Shown here: positions 9,753 through 20,417 of the stretch, piece after piece | How positions within the stretch are numbered: position 1 is the first letter of the stretch | Layout of the letters: each line of letters opens with the position of its first letter | Assembly: GCA_029237695.1 (NCBI GenBank) | Contig: CM055266.1 | Coordinates: forward strand, 6,024,064 to 6,088,063 | Direction: 5' to 3' | Origin: Conchocele bisecta | Lineage: Eukaryota > Mollusca > Bivalvia > Lucinida > Thyasiridae | Length of the DNA stretch: 64,000 nt | The notes under the pieces: model-generated | What the model saw: only the letters and a program-made list of their open reading frames with translations | Databases searched by the model: none | What the model was told of the DNA's origin: nothing | Translations under genes and position numbers: made by a program

Positions 9753-9901
9753 ACCATTATTATCAGTTGACAGAGTTAACAGTGAATAATTTATCAAAAT
9801 ATCAGAATACGGTAACAAAATAATAAATGTGCCAATAACAGGCAAACAGTTAAACGCCCCCCTTCACCACCCACAACCCACCGCAACCTCATCTAACATT
9901 G

Positions 9902-10282
9902 GCCAGTGATGGACATAAGGGAACTATGGCCTCTATATGAGACGCAGCTTGTGATTTTGTAGCTGTGAACATGTGCGATATCTCGTGACAAATATTTACA
10001 TAATTTACCACATTTTGGTAAATGACATCGAAAGTTTGCAAAATTGTCACAGCAAATGCGGAATATAATTTCGCATTTGCTATGACAATTTTGTCACCTT
10101 TCGATGTCATTTTCAGAAAATATCACAGTTTTTGTGAAAATATTTCGCGAAAATCGCAGAAGTTCCCAGGTACAACATCACATGGCGTGTCTCATATGAG
10201 GTCCCCCGGCCTTAAATTACCTTAGCTGTTGATAAGCCATTAAACACCAATAAAAAAACATATGAGGTCCCTTTATGTCGAC
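9902..10282. repeat. Foldback element, family R (copy 1)
   Basis: Terminal inverted motifs are GACATAAGGGAACT and AGGTCCCTTTATGTCGA. The central palindrome at about 10022-10112 has arms ATGACATCGAAAGTTTGC and GGTGACAAAATTGTCATAGC around TATAATTTCGCATTTGC. The segment ACAACATCACATGGCGTGTC (10173-10192) near its right end closely matches the unit of the 64 bp minisatellite at 60731-62207. Confidence 0.65.
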
Positions 10283-10316
10283 ATGTGACCAACGCTATGT
10301 TTGTCTGTTATCCTAG

Positions 10317-10496
10317 ATGGTTGAATACGATGCTGACAGACATCCTTGCTCATCTACTGGAGAGTGACGCTTGCAAGGCGATGACCTTTGACGACTTTTT
10401 CCATGCAGCAGACGACATTGTAAGCCGACAGGTGATCTGTGTGTTTTGCACGACGTCTGCCCGACATTTCCGTCTGTATCTACACAAGGAATGCAT
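10317..10496 (+). CDS. TBK1: TBK1/IKK-epsilon-like kinase, exon g (end of kinase domain, start of ULD)
   Basis: The exon encodes the last kinase helices and the first strand of the ubiquitin-like domain. WLNTMLTDILAHLLESD then MTFDDFFHAADDI follow the family pattern LLTPVLANILEAD then WGFDQFFAETSDI. VICVFCTTSARHFRLYLH matches the ULD opening IHVFSLQQMTAHKIYIH. The acceptor is TTATCCTAG ending at 10316 and the donor is GTAAGT at 10497. It ends with AT, and the G needed to finish Met is found at the start of the minus-strand exon 63332-63103, not downstream on this strand. No further + strand exon of this gene was found before the gap. Confidence 0.88.
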
Positions 10497-10546
10497 GTAA
10501 GTTCCATATTTAAATTTTGTATAGCAAAAAAAATGTTTGTATCCGA

Positions 10547-10925
10547 GCTCCAGATAAGGTGGGTATTTGCGTAAATACCCAATTAAAATTGCCAAAAAAC
10601 CCAATCAAAATCAGAAGTAATGCAAAAATTGTGGTATCTTTATCATGCTACAGAAAACAATAAGCAGACCACAAATATGGCATATTTTCTTATTTTTCCA
10701 TGAAAACATATCTTGGTATTTCATTAGAATTGTCTCCAAGGAGAAAATTCTAATGAAATACCAAGATGTGTTTTCATTTAGAAGCAAACTATTCAATAAA
10801 TGTGGTCTGCTGATGTGTAAACAGTAGTGTGATTCTATTTTACACAATTAAAATTTTGAAATACCCAATTGCTTCAGAAATGATGGAGTGACAATACTCA
10901 ATTACTAATTCCTTATCTGGAGCCC
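10547..10925. repeat. Foldback MITE, family A (copy 3, complete)
   Basis: Ends GAGCTCCAGATAAGGTGGG and CCTTATCTGGAGCCC are inverted. The central palindrome around TCTCCAAGGAGA is at about 10698-10778. The copy lies in the intron 51 bases after the exon g donor. Confidence 0.75.
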
Positions 10926-11004
10926 TGTTGTATAATGATATATTTGTCTCACCCACGTTAAATAGTGAAAGTGAGACATAGTGGTCACAATTCCGGTGTA
11001 GGCA

Positions 11005-11885
11005 ATAATGATACCCCGAAATCAAAGTTTAGGGAGGTATATAGGAGTCGGTCGGTCGTTCCTTCGGTTGGAAATTTTGCTTCCGCTCTAAACCGATTTT
11101 CAAATAATTTGCCACACATTTTTACCATGATGAAACAATGTGTCGCGTTAAGTACCGACATGTCAAGGTCAAGGTCACTTAGAGGTCAAAGGTCAAATTT
11201 AGTTTCCGCTCTGTATCTTGATGAATGTATTTTCAAATAATTTGCCACAAAAGTTAGCCATGATGAATTGATGTGTGTTGCGATCACGTGTCTACATCCA
11301 AGGTCAAGGTCACTTAGAGATCAAAGGTCAAATTTCGTGCCTGTTCTATATCTTCTAAACCGATGAATGGATTGTCAAATAATTTGCCACAAATGTTTGC
11401 CGTGATGAGACAATGTGTTGCGTTCAATACCAATGTGTCTACGTCGAAGGTCAAGTTCACTTAGGTCAAAGGTCAAAAAAATAAATTTCGCTCTATATCT
11501 TCTAAAATGATTAATGGATTTTCAAATAATTTGCCACGAATGTTTGCCATAATGAGGCAATGTGTCACATTCAACACCTACGTGTCTTCGTCCAAAGTCA
11601 AGGTCACAGGTCAAATTTTGTTTCCGACGAACTGATTAATTGATTTTCAAGTAATATGCTACAAATATTACCATGATGAGACGATGTGTCACATTCAATA
11701 CCCACGTGTCTACGGTCAAGGTCACTTAGAGGTCAAAGTCAAATTTCGTTTCCGCTCTGTAGTCAAGGTCAAAGGTAAAACATGGGCATGAAATTTTGAT
11801 TCCGACCTTTGAAACTCAAATCTGTTTATGTATCAAAGTGATGTTTGTGAGGGTATTATGATCACTCATGTGATAGCTCTAGTTT
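11005..11885 (-). mobile_element. Helitron-like element with GGTCA-rich tandem core
   Basis: On the - strand it starts ACTAGAGCT at 11885, followed by the palindrome ATCACATGAGTGAT and the motif ATAATACCCTC. It ends near 11005 in a hairpin with ATACC...GGGGTAT arms after a short CGACCGACCGACTC microsatellite. The core is about five units of ~150 bp, each with TTTTCAAATAATTTGCCAC, ATGATGA..CAATGTGT and GGTCAAGGTCAC..AGGTCAAAGGTCAAA. No ORF is present. Confidence 0.6.
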
Positions 11886-11888
11886 GGA

Positions 11889-12506
11889 TGTACAGCTAAA
11901 TCTCGTTATCTTGATATACCTGCTTATCTCGATATACGTCCCAGGTCCCGGCAGAATTCCCTATATAGATCATATATTTTACTCCTGATAACTCGATATT
12001 GGATATGTCGATATATCGGTGTAGTCGAAGTGGAAATCGAGTCCCGATTGCTTCACATTTGTATTCTGATATATAGATGCAAAAATTAAGCGCCCAGTGC
12101 TGCCAAGTCTGAATCAGCGCGATTATCTCAGGTAAGTTTTCACACGTCGATAGAAACCAAAGACACCGCCGCCACTAAAATGCGTTTAAAGTTGCATGAC
12201 CAGTTCAAGCAGTTCACTTAAAACCATAATTAATCAATTAAACTTAATGTGATATCAAATCTCTTTGAACAGAAAAATTAATTAAACGGTGTAGCAATAA
12301 GTAAATCGTCTGTTGATTACGAAAACAGCTTCGAGCCGCGATTTATGAAAACCCGGAAATAATGTAAATTTACGATTTTGTTCAGATTTTTTTCCGATAA
12401 ATTTGGCGAATTGTTATCTCGAAGTTCAGATATGTCGATATATTTTCATCAGTCCATTCGACTTCGAGATAACGAATGTGACCAAATGTTGAATATCTCC
12501 TGATCT
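11889..12506. mobile_element. Tigger/pogo-like DNA transposon fragment at gap edge
   Basis: The left end ACAGCTAAATCTCGTTATC and the right part TTCGAGATAACGAATGTGACC are inverted, with repeated CTCGATAT words between them. This resembles the ends of pogo/Tigger-type elements. The internal segment 12100-12400 shows no coding match. The element is cut by the assembly gap, so its real right end is unknown. Confidence 0.45.
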
Positions 12507-13006
12507 NNNNNNNNNNNNNNNNNNNNNNNNNNNNNNNNNNNNNNNNNNNNNNNNNNNNNNNNNNNNNNNNNNNNNNNNNNNNNNNNNNNNNNNNNNNNNN
12601 NNNNNNNNNNNNNNNNNNNNNNNNNNNNNNNNNNNNNNNNNNNNNNNNNNNNNNNNNNNNNNNNNNNNNNNNNNNNNNNNNNNNNNNNNNNNNNNNNNNN
12701 NNNNNNNNNNNNNNNNNNNNNNNNNNNNNNNNNNNNNNNNNNNNNNNNNNNNNNNNNNNNNNNNNNNNNNNNNNNNNNNNNNNNNNNNNNNNNNNNNNNN
12801 NNNNNNNNNNNNNNNNNNNNNNNNNNNNNNNNNNNNNNNNNNNNNNNNNNNNNNNNNNNNNNNNNNNNNNNNNNNNNNNNNNNNNNNNNNNNNNNNNNNN
12901 NNNNNNNNNNNNNNNNNNNNNNNNNNNNNNNNNNNNNNNNNNNNNNNNNNNNNNNNNNNNNNNNNNNNNNNNNNNNNNNNNNNNNNNNNNNNNNNNNNNN
13001 NNNNNN
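12507..13006. other. Assembly gap of exactly 500 N
   Basis: The unknown run is exactly 500 bases, a placeholder length used by some Hi-C scaffolders rather than a measured gap. The left side lies in a Tigger-like fragment and the right side in a Helitron-like repeat. The kinase gene changes strand across this join. Any ORF reported across it is an artefact. Confidence 0.97.
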
Positions 13007-13252
13007 CATAGGTTTTGCTTTTCCAGAGTCGTCGGCGGTGGCGACATCATAATTCAATGTTATGTTTTCGTGTTACGGTCATTACTTCAACACTTTATCA
13101 GCTACAGTCATCAAACTTTATACATACCTTTACTATGATATGTAGATGAATAAGGACTATTCTCGGGGCCCCATGGTCAAGGTCAAGACACCAGGGTCAA
13201 GGTCAAGGCGGAACAAGGCGAGACATTTGATTCCGCGGAATTCTTGTTTGTA
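13007..13252 (-). mobile_element. Helitron-like element, 3' end lost in the gap
   Basis: On the - strand it starts near 13250 with ACAAGAATTCCGCGGAATC, then GTCTCGCCTTGTTCCGCC. The rest (GGTATGTATAAAGTTTGATG, GACCGTAACACGAAAACATA) is closely similar to 35130-35275 in the opposite orientation. The terminal hairpin expected after AAAACCTATG would lie in the gap. Confidence 0.55.
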
Positions 13253-15410
13253 TTGAACAACCCTCACAACACATTCAATATGGATTGTGACACCACTCAA
13301 TTATGTGTATGTTGTACACTTACCATATACCTGCACGTTCCATATATTTGTGTGGAGCAACTCTATGAAAGAAACCTTGACCAAAAAACTTGTCATTTGA
13401 CAGAGAAAACAACAAAAAATCATATATGTTCGTTGAACGACCCTAAATTCATATTCAATAGGGATTGTGACACCACTCACTCAGGTCTATGTTATACACT
13501 GACCATACACCTGTACAATCCATATGCTATTTATTGTGGAGCAACTCTATGAAAGAAACATTGACCAAAACACTTTGTCCTTTAACAGAGAAAACAATGT
13601 TGAACGCCCCTCACAGCACGATCGATAGGGATTGTGACACAACTCAATCACGTCTATGTTATACACTGACCATATACCTGCACAATCCATGATATTTATT
13701 GTGGGGCAACTCGAGGAAAGAAACTTACAAAATAACTTTGTATTTTATTTTGTTGAACAACCCTCACAGCACATTCAGTAGGGGTTGCGACACCACTCAC
13801 TCATGTATATGTTGTACATTGATGATATACCTGCTGAATCAATATATTCATATTGGTGCAACTCTATGAAAGAAACCTTGACAAAAAGACTTTGTCATTT
13901 GTCAGAGAAAACAACAAAAATGTATGTTGTAACGACCCTCACAGCACATTCAATAGGGATTATGATACCACTCACTCATGTCTATGTTGTACAATGACCA
14001 CATACCTGCACACTCCATATGATATTTATTGTGTAGCAACTCTATAACGGAAACATTGATCAAAACACTTTGCCATTTGACATGTTTGAAGGAGAAAACA
14101 ACAAAAAAATCATATTTTTGTTGAACGACCCTCACAGCACATTCAATAGGGATTGTGACACAACTCACTCATATATATGTTGTACACTGACCATACACTT
14201 CCGCACTCCATAGGATATTTATTGTGAAGCAACTCTATGAAAGGAGAAAACTAGATGGCCGCGGCCTGCATGTCGCACCTTGTGGCGAGGCATGGACACT
14301 AAAAAAAAGATATAGTATAACGAAAAACTTAACCAAACTATATGGCCGCGGCCTGCATGTCGCGCCGTGTGGCGAGGCATGGACACTAAAAAAAAAGATA
14401 CAGTATAACGAAAAACTTAACAAAAAAACTTAACCAAAAACTTTAACCAAAAACTTAACCAAAACACTTAACCAAAAACTTCAACCAAAAAACTTAACCA
14501 AAAACTTCAAAGTAATTTGACCTTGACATTGGGCACAGGGGCCGCACGGGAGTGGGGTAGAATGAAAATACAGATGATGATAAACACCCATGTGAAGTTT
14601 CAAGGTAATGGGCAAAGCAGTTGCAAAGATATAGTATAACGAAAAACTTTCACCAAAAAACTTAACCAAAAAACTTAACCGAAAAACTTAACCAAAAACT
14701 TTAACCAAAGAACTCAACCAAAAACTTTAACCAAAAAACTTAACCAAACAACTTAACCAAAAACTTTAACCGGACACACGTACGTACGCCAAAGTGCCGA
14801 CTATATCGTGCTTATGATATGTATTGTGGAGCAACTCTATGGAAGAAACCTTGACCAAAACTTGTCATTTGATGTGGAAAACAAAAAAAAAGATCATCAT
14901 TTTAAACGACAAAAAAAACATAATGTTTTTTTGAACAATCATCGCAGAACATTCAATAAGGATTGTGAAACCAATCACTCACGTCTATGTGGTACACGGA
15001 GCATATACCTGTATAATCTATAGGATAATTATTTGTGGGGCAACGCTATGAAAGCCATCTTGGCAGAAAAACTTTGTCATTTGATGAAGAAAACAACAAA
15101 AAAATCACAATTGTTTTTAACAATCCTCACAGAACATTCCATAGGGATTGTGACACCACTCACTCACGTCTATGTTGTACACTTACCATATACCTGCATA
15201 ATCCATAGGATATTTATTGTGTAGCAACTGTGAAAGAAACCATGACCAAACAATTTGTCATCTTGTTGAACGACCCTCACAGTACGTTCAATAGGGATAG
15301 TGATCAATACCACTCACTCACATCTATGTTGTATATTGACCATATACGGAAATTTACAACATGCCACAGTGTACTGGTGCATATTTTATGTTTTACATGT
15401 TTACGTGTAT
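13253..15410 (+). repeat. Satellite, ~185 bp unit, about nine copies
   Basis: Units carry TTGAACGACCCTCACAGCAC, CAATAGGGATTGTGACACCA, CATATACCTGCACAATCCAT and GGAGCAACTCTATGAAAGAA. Copies begin near 13256, 13435, 13600, 13752, 13934, 14121, 14930, 15118 and 15270. The array is split by a different repeat at 14249-14815 and ends where the Tc1 element begins. Small ORFs are shared frames of the repeat and are not genes. Confidence 0.85.
14249..14815 (+). mobile_element. Helitron-like repeat of the GGCCGCGGCC family inside the satellite
   Basis: It starts ACTAGATGGCCGCGGCC then TGCATGTCGCACC, with a second start-like copy at about 14335. It continues as runs of CTTAACCAAAAA and a core with TTTGACCTTGACATTGGGCA, ACACCCATGTGAAGTTTCAA and GCAAAGATATAGTATAACG. 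It ends with CCGGACACACGTACGTACG then GCCGACTATATCG, where the terminal hairpin is broken. Related copies are at 18669, 37584 and 44805. Confidence 0.6.
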
Positions 15411-15413
15411 ATA

Positions 15414-16994
15414 CTGAGCAAAACTAGAAACGTCCCTCCATGTTTAAGGAAAGATTCATCAAAAACCAAAAGGGTTACTTTTAAAAATCAAAATGGAAAA
15501 ACAAGTTCATTCATTTCTGTATCAAAGCCAATAAATTGCATTTGGATATCTTGTTAAATATTCGAGAGATAACCGGCCAAGGGCGGTAGGGGTCAAAATC
15601 AAAAATCACAAAAACTCAGAAATGTGTTACTTAATGTTTAGAGATGGAATTTCAATAAGTAATGTGGCAAATTCAGTAAATCTCGTTAGTACCGAGTGTG
15701 GCCACCATTTGCATGAATGCATGCAATGATCCTACGCCGCATCGACGTGACGTAACGCAATTACCAGTGCGTTGGGCAAATTACCTCCATTCCCGTTGTA
15801 ACGAACGCCCGTGTAAGATCGCGAACATTGTCAATCTGATGGTTAGCTCGTGCTTTGCGGCCCAGTTCATCCCATATGTGCTCAATGGGATTGAGATCCG
15901 GGGAGACCGCGGGCCATGGCATGACGTCGACGTTGTTTTGCTGTAAGTATTGAGTGGTGACCCTGGCTACGTGAGGGCGGGCATTGTCGTGCATCAATGT
16001 CACACCAGGACCATGCTGACGGATAAATGGTAAGGCATGTGCATTTAGCACATCTGCAACATAACGTTGTGCATTGATGTTGCCCTGTACAACAACCAAA
16101 TCTGTCTTCCGGTTTCCCATGATCCCACCCCAGACCATTACGCTCCCTCCCCCAAACCTGTTCTTCTCAACAATGCAACAATCGGTGAATCTTTCATTTT
16201 TACGCCTGTATACCCGTAATCTTCCGTCAGTATGACTAACTGTGAACCGAGATTCATCGGTGAACAAAACTCGGTTCCAGTCAGCCCTTCTCCAGTTCAG
16301 ATGACGTCGCGCCCATAACAGTCTGGCAGCACGGTGACGTTGGGTCATTATCTGACCAGTGTACGGGCGGCGTGCCCGGATTGGTTGGGCGTTACGACGT
16401 AACCGGTTGCGAATGGTCTGCCCTGAGACACCGTATCGCCTAGCAGTGACTGTGGCTGCCAATCGACGTTGACGTAAGTGCGTCAACGTAATGTAACGAT
16501 CGGCTCTAGCCGTCGTTACACGAGGCCTACCAGGTCGCTGCCGGTCGTGAACAGCCCCAGTCTGCTGGTACCGGGCTGCAAGACGATCAATCGTCTTCCG
16601 ACAGCAACCAAACCGAGGCACGACGCCCTGGCGGCCATCCCACCCGCAAGCATCCCAATTGCCTGATATCGCTCGTTTTCGGAAAGCCGTGGCATATCGA
16701 AAACAGTGAAAAATTAAAAAAAAAATTTAATTTTCCGAATAGCCCCTATCGCATGAATGGTACGACATGAACTGAATCACCTTATCGATGACAAGTATAG
16801 CGTGCACGTGCAAAAAGTGGAAATCAACGTTCCGGTCACTGGCCGCTATGTAAACCGTGTGTATCGGCTAAACTCTACACGATCGTATTCTGAACATCGC
16901 CACGGTTTAAAAAGACATGTACTTTGTACATGTGGTACATACATATACAGAGCTACACCGGCTATAAAACAGGGACGTTTCTAGTTTTGCTGAG
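15414..16994 (-). mobile_element. Tc1-like DNA transposon, complete ends
   Basis: Terminal inverted repeats of 24 bases are seen: CTGAGCAAAACTAGAAACGT at 15414 and its complement ending at 16994, with one mismatch in the third base. Both ends are flanked by TA, the Tc1/mariner target duplication. The length is 1581 bp, typical for Tc1. It encodes a single transposase on the - strand, now broken. It lies at the end of the 185 bp satellite. Confidence 0.9.
15686..16695 (-). pseudogene. Tc1-family transposase, DD34E, two lesions
   Basis: The open part (16621 down to 15764) has a helix-turn-helix pair (RKTIDRLAARYQQTG, then VSGQTIRNRLRR), a GRPR hook (GRPRVTT), and the catalytic triad in FTDES (Asp), HDNARPH (Asp) and NPIEHIWDELG (Glu). 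There are 34 residues between the second and third acidic residues, hence DD34E. The natural start appears to be the ATG at 16695 (MPRLSENERYQ), but one base is missing near 16625, which shifts the frame before the open part. Near the C-terminus a TAA at 15761-15763 truncates it, and the same frame beyond it ends in GGHTRY, a family-typical C-terminus, before a stop at 15686. It is therefore inactive by itself though its ends could be mobilised in trans. Confidence 0.9.
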
Positions 16995-17587
16995 TATACT
17001 TACTTACTTACTACTTACTTGCGTTCACCAGACATTGTGTATATGCATGGCACCATGGTTTGTTAGAGAGCGCCACACTGGCCTGGTACCTCCGACTTCA
17101 GCTCTCTAGGTTTTCTGTTACCCCTCCCGTAGCCTTTGCCTCTCCCGAGGCTTAAACCACAAGGCAGTGGTTGTTATTTTACCCATAACTGGGGGTCTGT
17201 TCATGGGCATCAGGGCATGTCCATACGCCGATGGGCCATTGCATGCCTCATGTCTGGGGGCAGACCTCCTCCGAGTCCCCTGCAGTTCAGCTTGAGGCTG
17301 CGAGGTGCTCAATTACCGTGTGTCGCCAACGAGGAGGCACTGCTAAGGGCTTGTCTACAGAGAGGCTATGTACTGGCACAGAAGACTTACGCACTCGGCT
17401 TCCTATTCGCCAAAGGCTAGCCAGCGGCAGAGGCTGAAAGCGGAAGGTGACAAGCACACAACACACAGCACTCCACACTAGACACATCAGCAGACCCAAT
17501 TGACACACATTTATGTGTATATACAGAAGCTCTATAAGAATTAACGTAGTATTGAATTTAATAATGTTGTGTTTATCGGTTTGGTCA
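16995..17587. other. Unrecognised GC-richer segment
   Basis: A (TACT)n microsatellite at about 16996-17022 is followed by about 430 bases noticeably richer in G+C than the surroundings (CTCCCGAGGCTTAAACCAC, GGGGGCAGACCTCCTCCGAG). Overlapping short ORFs occur on both strands but none resembles a known protein or has splice support. It could be the tail of an unrecognised retroelement. Confidence 0.35.
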
Positions 17588-17658
17588 GGCCTTGTAGTGC
17601 AGCGGCTAGCATACTGGTATTCATACTAGTGACCTGGGTTCGAGTCCCAGTGGGACCC
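17588..17658 (+). tRNA. tRNA-Glu-like sequence (pseudogene or SINE head)
   Basis: A cloverleaf can be drawn: acceptor GGCCTTG with TGGGACC (one mismatch, several G-U), an anticodon stem ACTGG/CTAGT around TATTCATA, and a perfect T arm CTGGG-TTCGAGT-CCCAG. The D region TAGTGCAGCGGCTAGCATA resembles tRNA-Glu TAGCGGTTAGGAT, and TTC is available as anticodon. The eight-base anticodon loop and weak acceptor argue against a working tRNA. The following 200 bases show no gene. Confidence 0.45.
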
Positions 17659-17880
17659 ATTCTGGTTAAACAAGCATTGTTATTTTCAATACTACTGGTA
17701 AACATATTGTAGGGTGCTTTTTTTGCATCTGCCTGTTTATTGTGTTAGTCAGGGGTGTAAAATTCCACTCGACCGCTCACCATGGCGACTTGGTCATCGT
17801 TTCGGTCGAGTAGCTTTGTGCAGACGGTCGTCCGACGGGTCGAGTGAATTTTGGATCATCCACGATTGATCGTGAATAAA

Positions 17881-18064
17881 ACAAGAAATGCGTCTGTCGA
17901 ACGCGGATGCCACCTGCAGCATATTTGAGAAAATGCGACAAATTGGTTAACCGAAAAGTGTGACGGACGGACGGACGGAAACGGACCAGACGGACGGACG
18001 GACGAACGGACGGTCCAAACACTATATGCCACCCGTTTCTTCGAAACCGGGTGGCATAAAAATA
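17881..18064 (+). mobile_element. Short Helitron-like element, complete, 184 bp
   Basis: This is the smallest clear example of the shared plan. It starts ACAAGAAAT, then the hairpin GCGTCTGTCGAACGC, then GGATGCCACC. A (GGAC)n microsatellite precedes the terminal hairpin TGCCACCCG...CGGGTGGCA, whose stem repeats the subterminal TGCCACC. No tandem core and no ORF are present. Confidence 0.65.
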
Positions 18065-18668
18065 TATAGTTATGCACCGTTCTCCGTTTATTTATCAAAT
18101 ACCATTGATCGTTTCATAAATGCTTTGAATTGAATAAAAGCGTTTGCGCCAACCGGAACAATTCTAATTATGGACAAGTTTAAATCGCGGCTCAAGCGGC
18201 GTGAATTGAAATTTTATTTTATCAATACTTATGTATTTACAATATAAATGGGAAATACGCAAATTCTCTGTCACATATATCTGGCAAGACATCGCAGCCA
18301 CAGTTTCATCTTCACTTAAGTTAGTGCAGCGAGTTATCGCGCAAGTGTCTCGATTTATGGGATTGTCGTCGGGCCTAGGCCGCCTGTCGTCCGCGATTTA
18401 AACTCGCCCATAATTAATTTATGGCATTCTGTAACGTCAATGTTCGCTTCCGGTGTAAACATGTAATATTGCTAGCAGACAACCAGAGTTAGCACATGCG
18501 AAAATATAATTTTCTCCAAAATACACAGAATTCCGATGACACGGATCACTTGATTTTCGTTAGAAAATGATTTTCATAAGTCCAATTATAACAAGAAACG
18601 AGGCAAAGCCACGAAGGCCAGGTTTTTTCCAAGCATAGACACTTGGATAACATAATTATACCCACTTT
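18065..18668. other. No recognised feature
   Basis: This unique-looking AT-rich sequence has no open frame of note, no tandem structure and no match to the repeat families elsewhere in the window. Confidence 0.4.
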
Positions 18669-19100
18669 TGTAGACTAGATGGCCGTGGCCTGCATGTCGC
18701 GCCTTGGGGCGAGGCATGGACACTAAAAAAATAGATATAGTAGAATAAACTTTAACGAAAAAACTTTAACCGGACACGGACGTACGGACGGACGTATGCC
18801 AAAATGCATAAAATGCGCTTTACGCAAGCGGGTGCGACAATGATGATAAACACCCATGTGAAGTATCAAGGTAATGGGGGAAGCAGTTGCAGAGATATAG
18901 TACACTAAAAAACTTTAACAAAAAAATTCAAAGTAATTTGACCTTGACATTGTGCCCAGGGGCCGCACGGTTGGGGGTTAGAATGAAAATATGGATGATG
19001 ATAAACACCCATGTGAAGTTTCAAAGGTAATGGGCGAAGCAGTTGCAGTGATATAGTATAACGAAAAAGTTTTAACCAAAAAACTTTAACCAGACGTACG
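18669..19100 (+). mobile_element. Helitron-like repeat, GGCCGCGGCC family
   Basis: It starts ACTAGATGGCCGTGGCC then TGCATGTCGCGCC at 18673. An internal 3'-like end with GCTTTACGCAAGCGGGTGCG occurs at about 18820-18840. A second core unit (TTTGACCTTGACATTGTGCC, ACACCCATGTGAAGTTTCAA) follows to about 19100. Confidence 0.55.
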
Positions 19101-19865
19101 TTAAAAAGTTAACGTTGAAAATGGCTAAGTCAATTACGTAGAAATAATAGGTGAAGGTAAAAAAATGGTCACATGTTGGATAGTTGTATGTGGTAGGCAC
19201 CCCTTGGTTATGCAGCTGTGAAAGTTTGGTGGTCCTAGGTGGTACAGTACCAAAGAAATGGACTTAAATACGAAAACTTAACATTGTAAACGCGAAAACT
19301 TAACATTGAAAATGGCTAAGTCGATTGCGCGGAAAAAATGGCTCAAGTTAAAAAAAAAGTAACATGTTGGATAGTGATATGTGGTGGGCACCCCTTGATT
19401 ATGAAGCTGTGAAAGTTTGGTGGTCCTAGGTGGTACAGTACCAAAGAAATGGACTTAAACACGAAAACTTAACATTGTAAACGCGAAAATTTAACATTGA
19501 AAATGGCTAAGTCGACTGCGCGGAAAAAATGGGTCAAGTTAAAAAAAAAGTAACATGTTGGATAGTGATATGGTGGGCACCCCTTGATTATGAAGCTGTG
19601 AAAGTTTGGTGGTCCTAGGTGGTACAGTACCAAAGAAATGGACTTAAACACGAAAACTTAACATTGTAAACGCGAAAACTTAACATTGAAAATGGCTAAG
19701 TCGACTACGCGGAAAAAAATGGGTCAAGATAAAAAAAAAAGTAACATGTTGGATAGTGATATGTGGTGGGCACCCCTTGATTATGAAGCTGTGAAAGTTT
19801 GGTGGACCTAGGTGGTACAGTAACAAAGAAATGGACTCAAACACGAAAACTTAACATTGATTGTG
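19100..19865 (+). repeat. Satellite, ~181 bp unit, four copies
   Basis: Units contain CGAAAACTTAACATTGAAAA, TGGCTAAGTCGA, GTAACATGTTGGATAGTGAT, GGCACCCCTTGATTATGAAG and GTGGTCCTAGGTGGTACAGT. The second to fourth copies are nearly identical, so expansion is recent. The array ends at a (GCCC)n microsatellite at 19866-19900, as in a Helitron-like core. Confidence 0.85.
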
Positions 19866-19939
19866 GACGCCGCCCGCCGCCCGCCCGCCCGCCCGGCTTT
19901 CGCCAATCCAATAGCCTGGATTTTTTCTTCAAAAAACCT

Positions 19940-20066
19940 GGCTAAAAATGGGATGTTTTTCTTTGACAAATATGAACAATACTTGCAAACAGTGCAGATC
20001 CTGATGAGACGGCTCGCGGATTTATACTGTTTGTAAATATTGCTATAGAGGTGTTGAAAGGGTTAA
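19940..20066. repeat. TTAA-type MITE, family P1 (5' truncated copy)
   Basis: The hairpin CAGATCCTGATGAGACGGC and the right end GTTGAAAGGGTTAA are present; the left half is missing. Confidence 0.6.
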
Positions 20067-20135
20067 TGTACTCACGACAGCCCCATAACCTGTTCGATTA
20101 TTAAGCATTTAACATCTACTTAAAATATATTTTGT

Positions 20136-20417
20136 GTGCTGTGTAGTCTGAAAATGTACCGTATATATTCATATATGCTGGCCCAGGCAATGAAATATCA
20201 TGTAAATTGTTTTGCACCGATCAAAGATTATAAGAAACATTCGCAAATGTCAAAGCAAACCGACATTTGCTCACTATTTGGTCGTCCGGTTGGTGGAGAT
20301 GACGAGAAAAGGGAAACAGAGCGGGTGAAGCGACAGGCCGAGAAAATACAAATAAATATTTATTCATTATACCATGACAACTGTTGGATTGTCTATCTGG
20401 AGATAGATTTCAAATAA
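20136..20417 (+). CDS. Possible short ORF, unrecognised, 93 residues
   Basis: This is one of the few open frames here with non-repetitive composition. It contains a segment SKQTDICSLFGRPVGGDDEK followed by a charged helix-like stretch ETERVKRQAEKIQ. KQ..I.SLFG patterns occur near the N-terminus of some domesticated or hAT-type transposon proteins, but the match is too weak to name. No splice sites or neighbours support it. It may be chance or the remnant of a mobile-element protein. Confidence 0.15.
   Translation: MLCSLKMYRIYSYMLAQAMKYHVNCFAPIKDYKKHSQMSKQTDICSLFGRPVGGDDEKRETERVKRQAEKIQINIYSLYHDNCWIVYLEIDFK

Noticed and set aside
12382..13057. Long minus-strand ORFs across the N run
   Set aside because: The reading frames consist of unknown bases; there is no sequence evidence for coding.
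17588..17658. Functional tRNA-Glu gene
   Set aside because: The T arm is perfect, but the acceptor stem has a mismatch and several G-U pairs and the anticodon loop has eight bases; more likely a SINE head or pseudogene.
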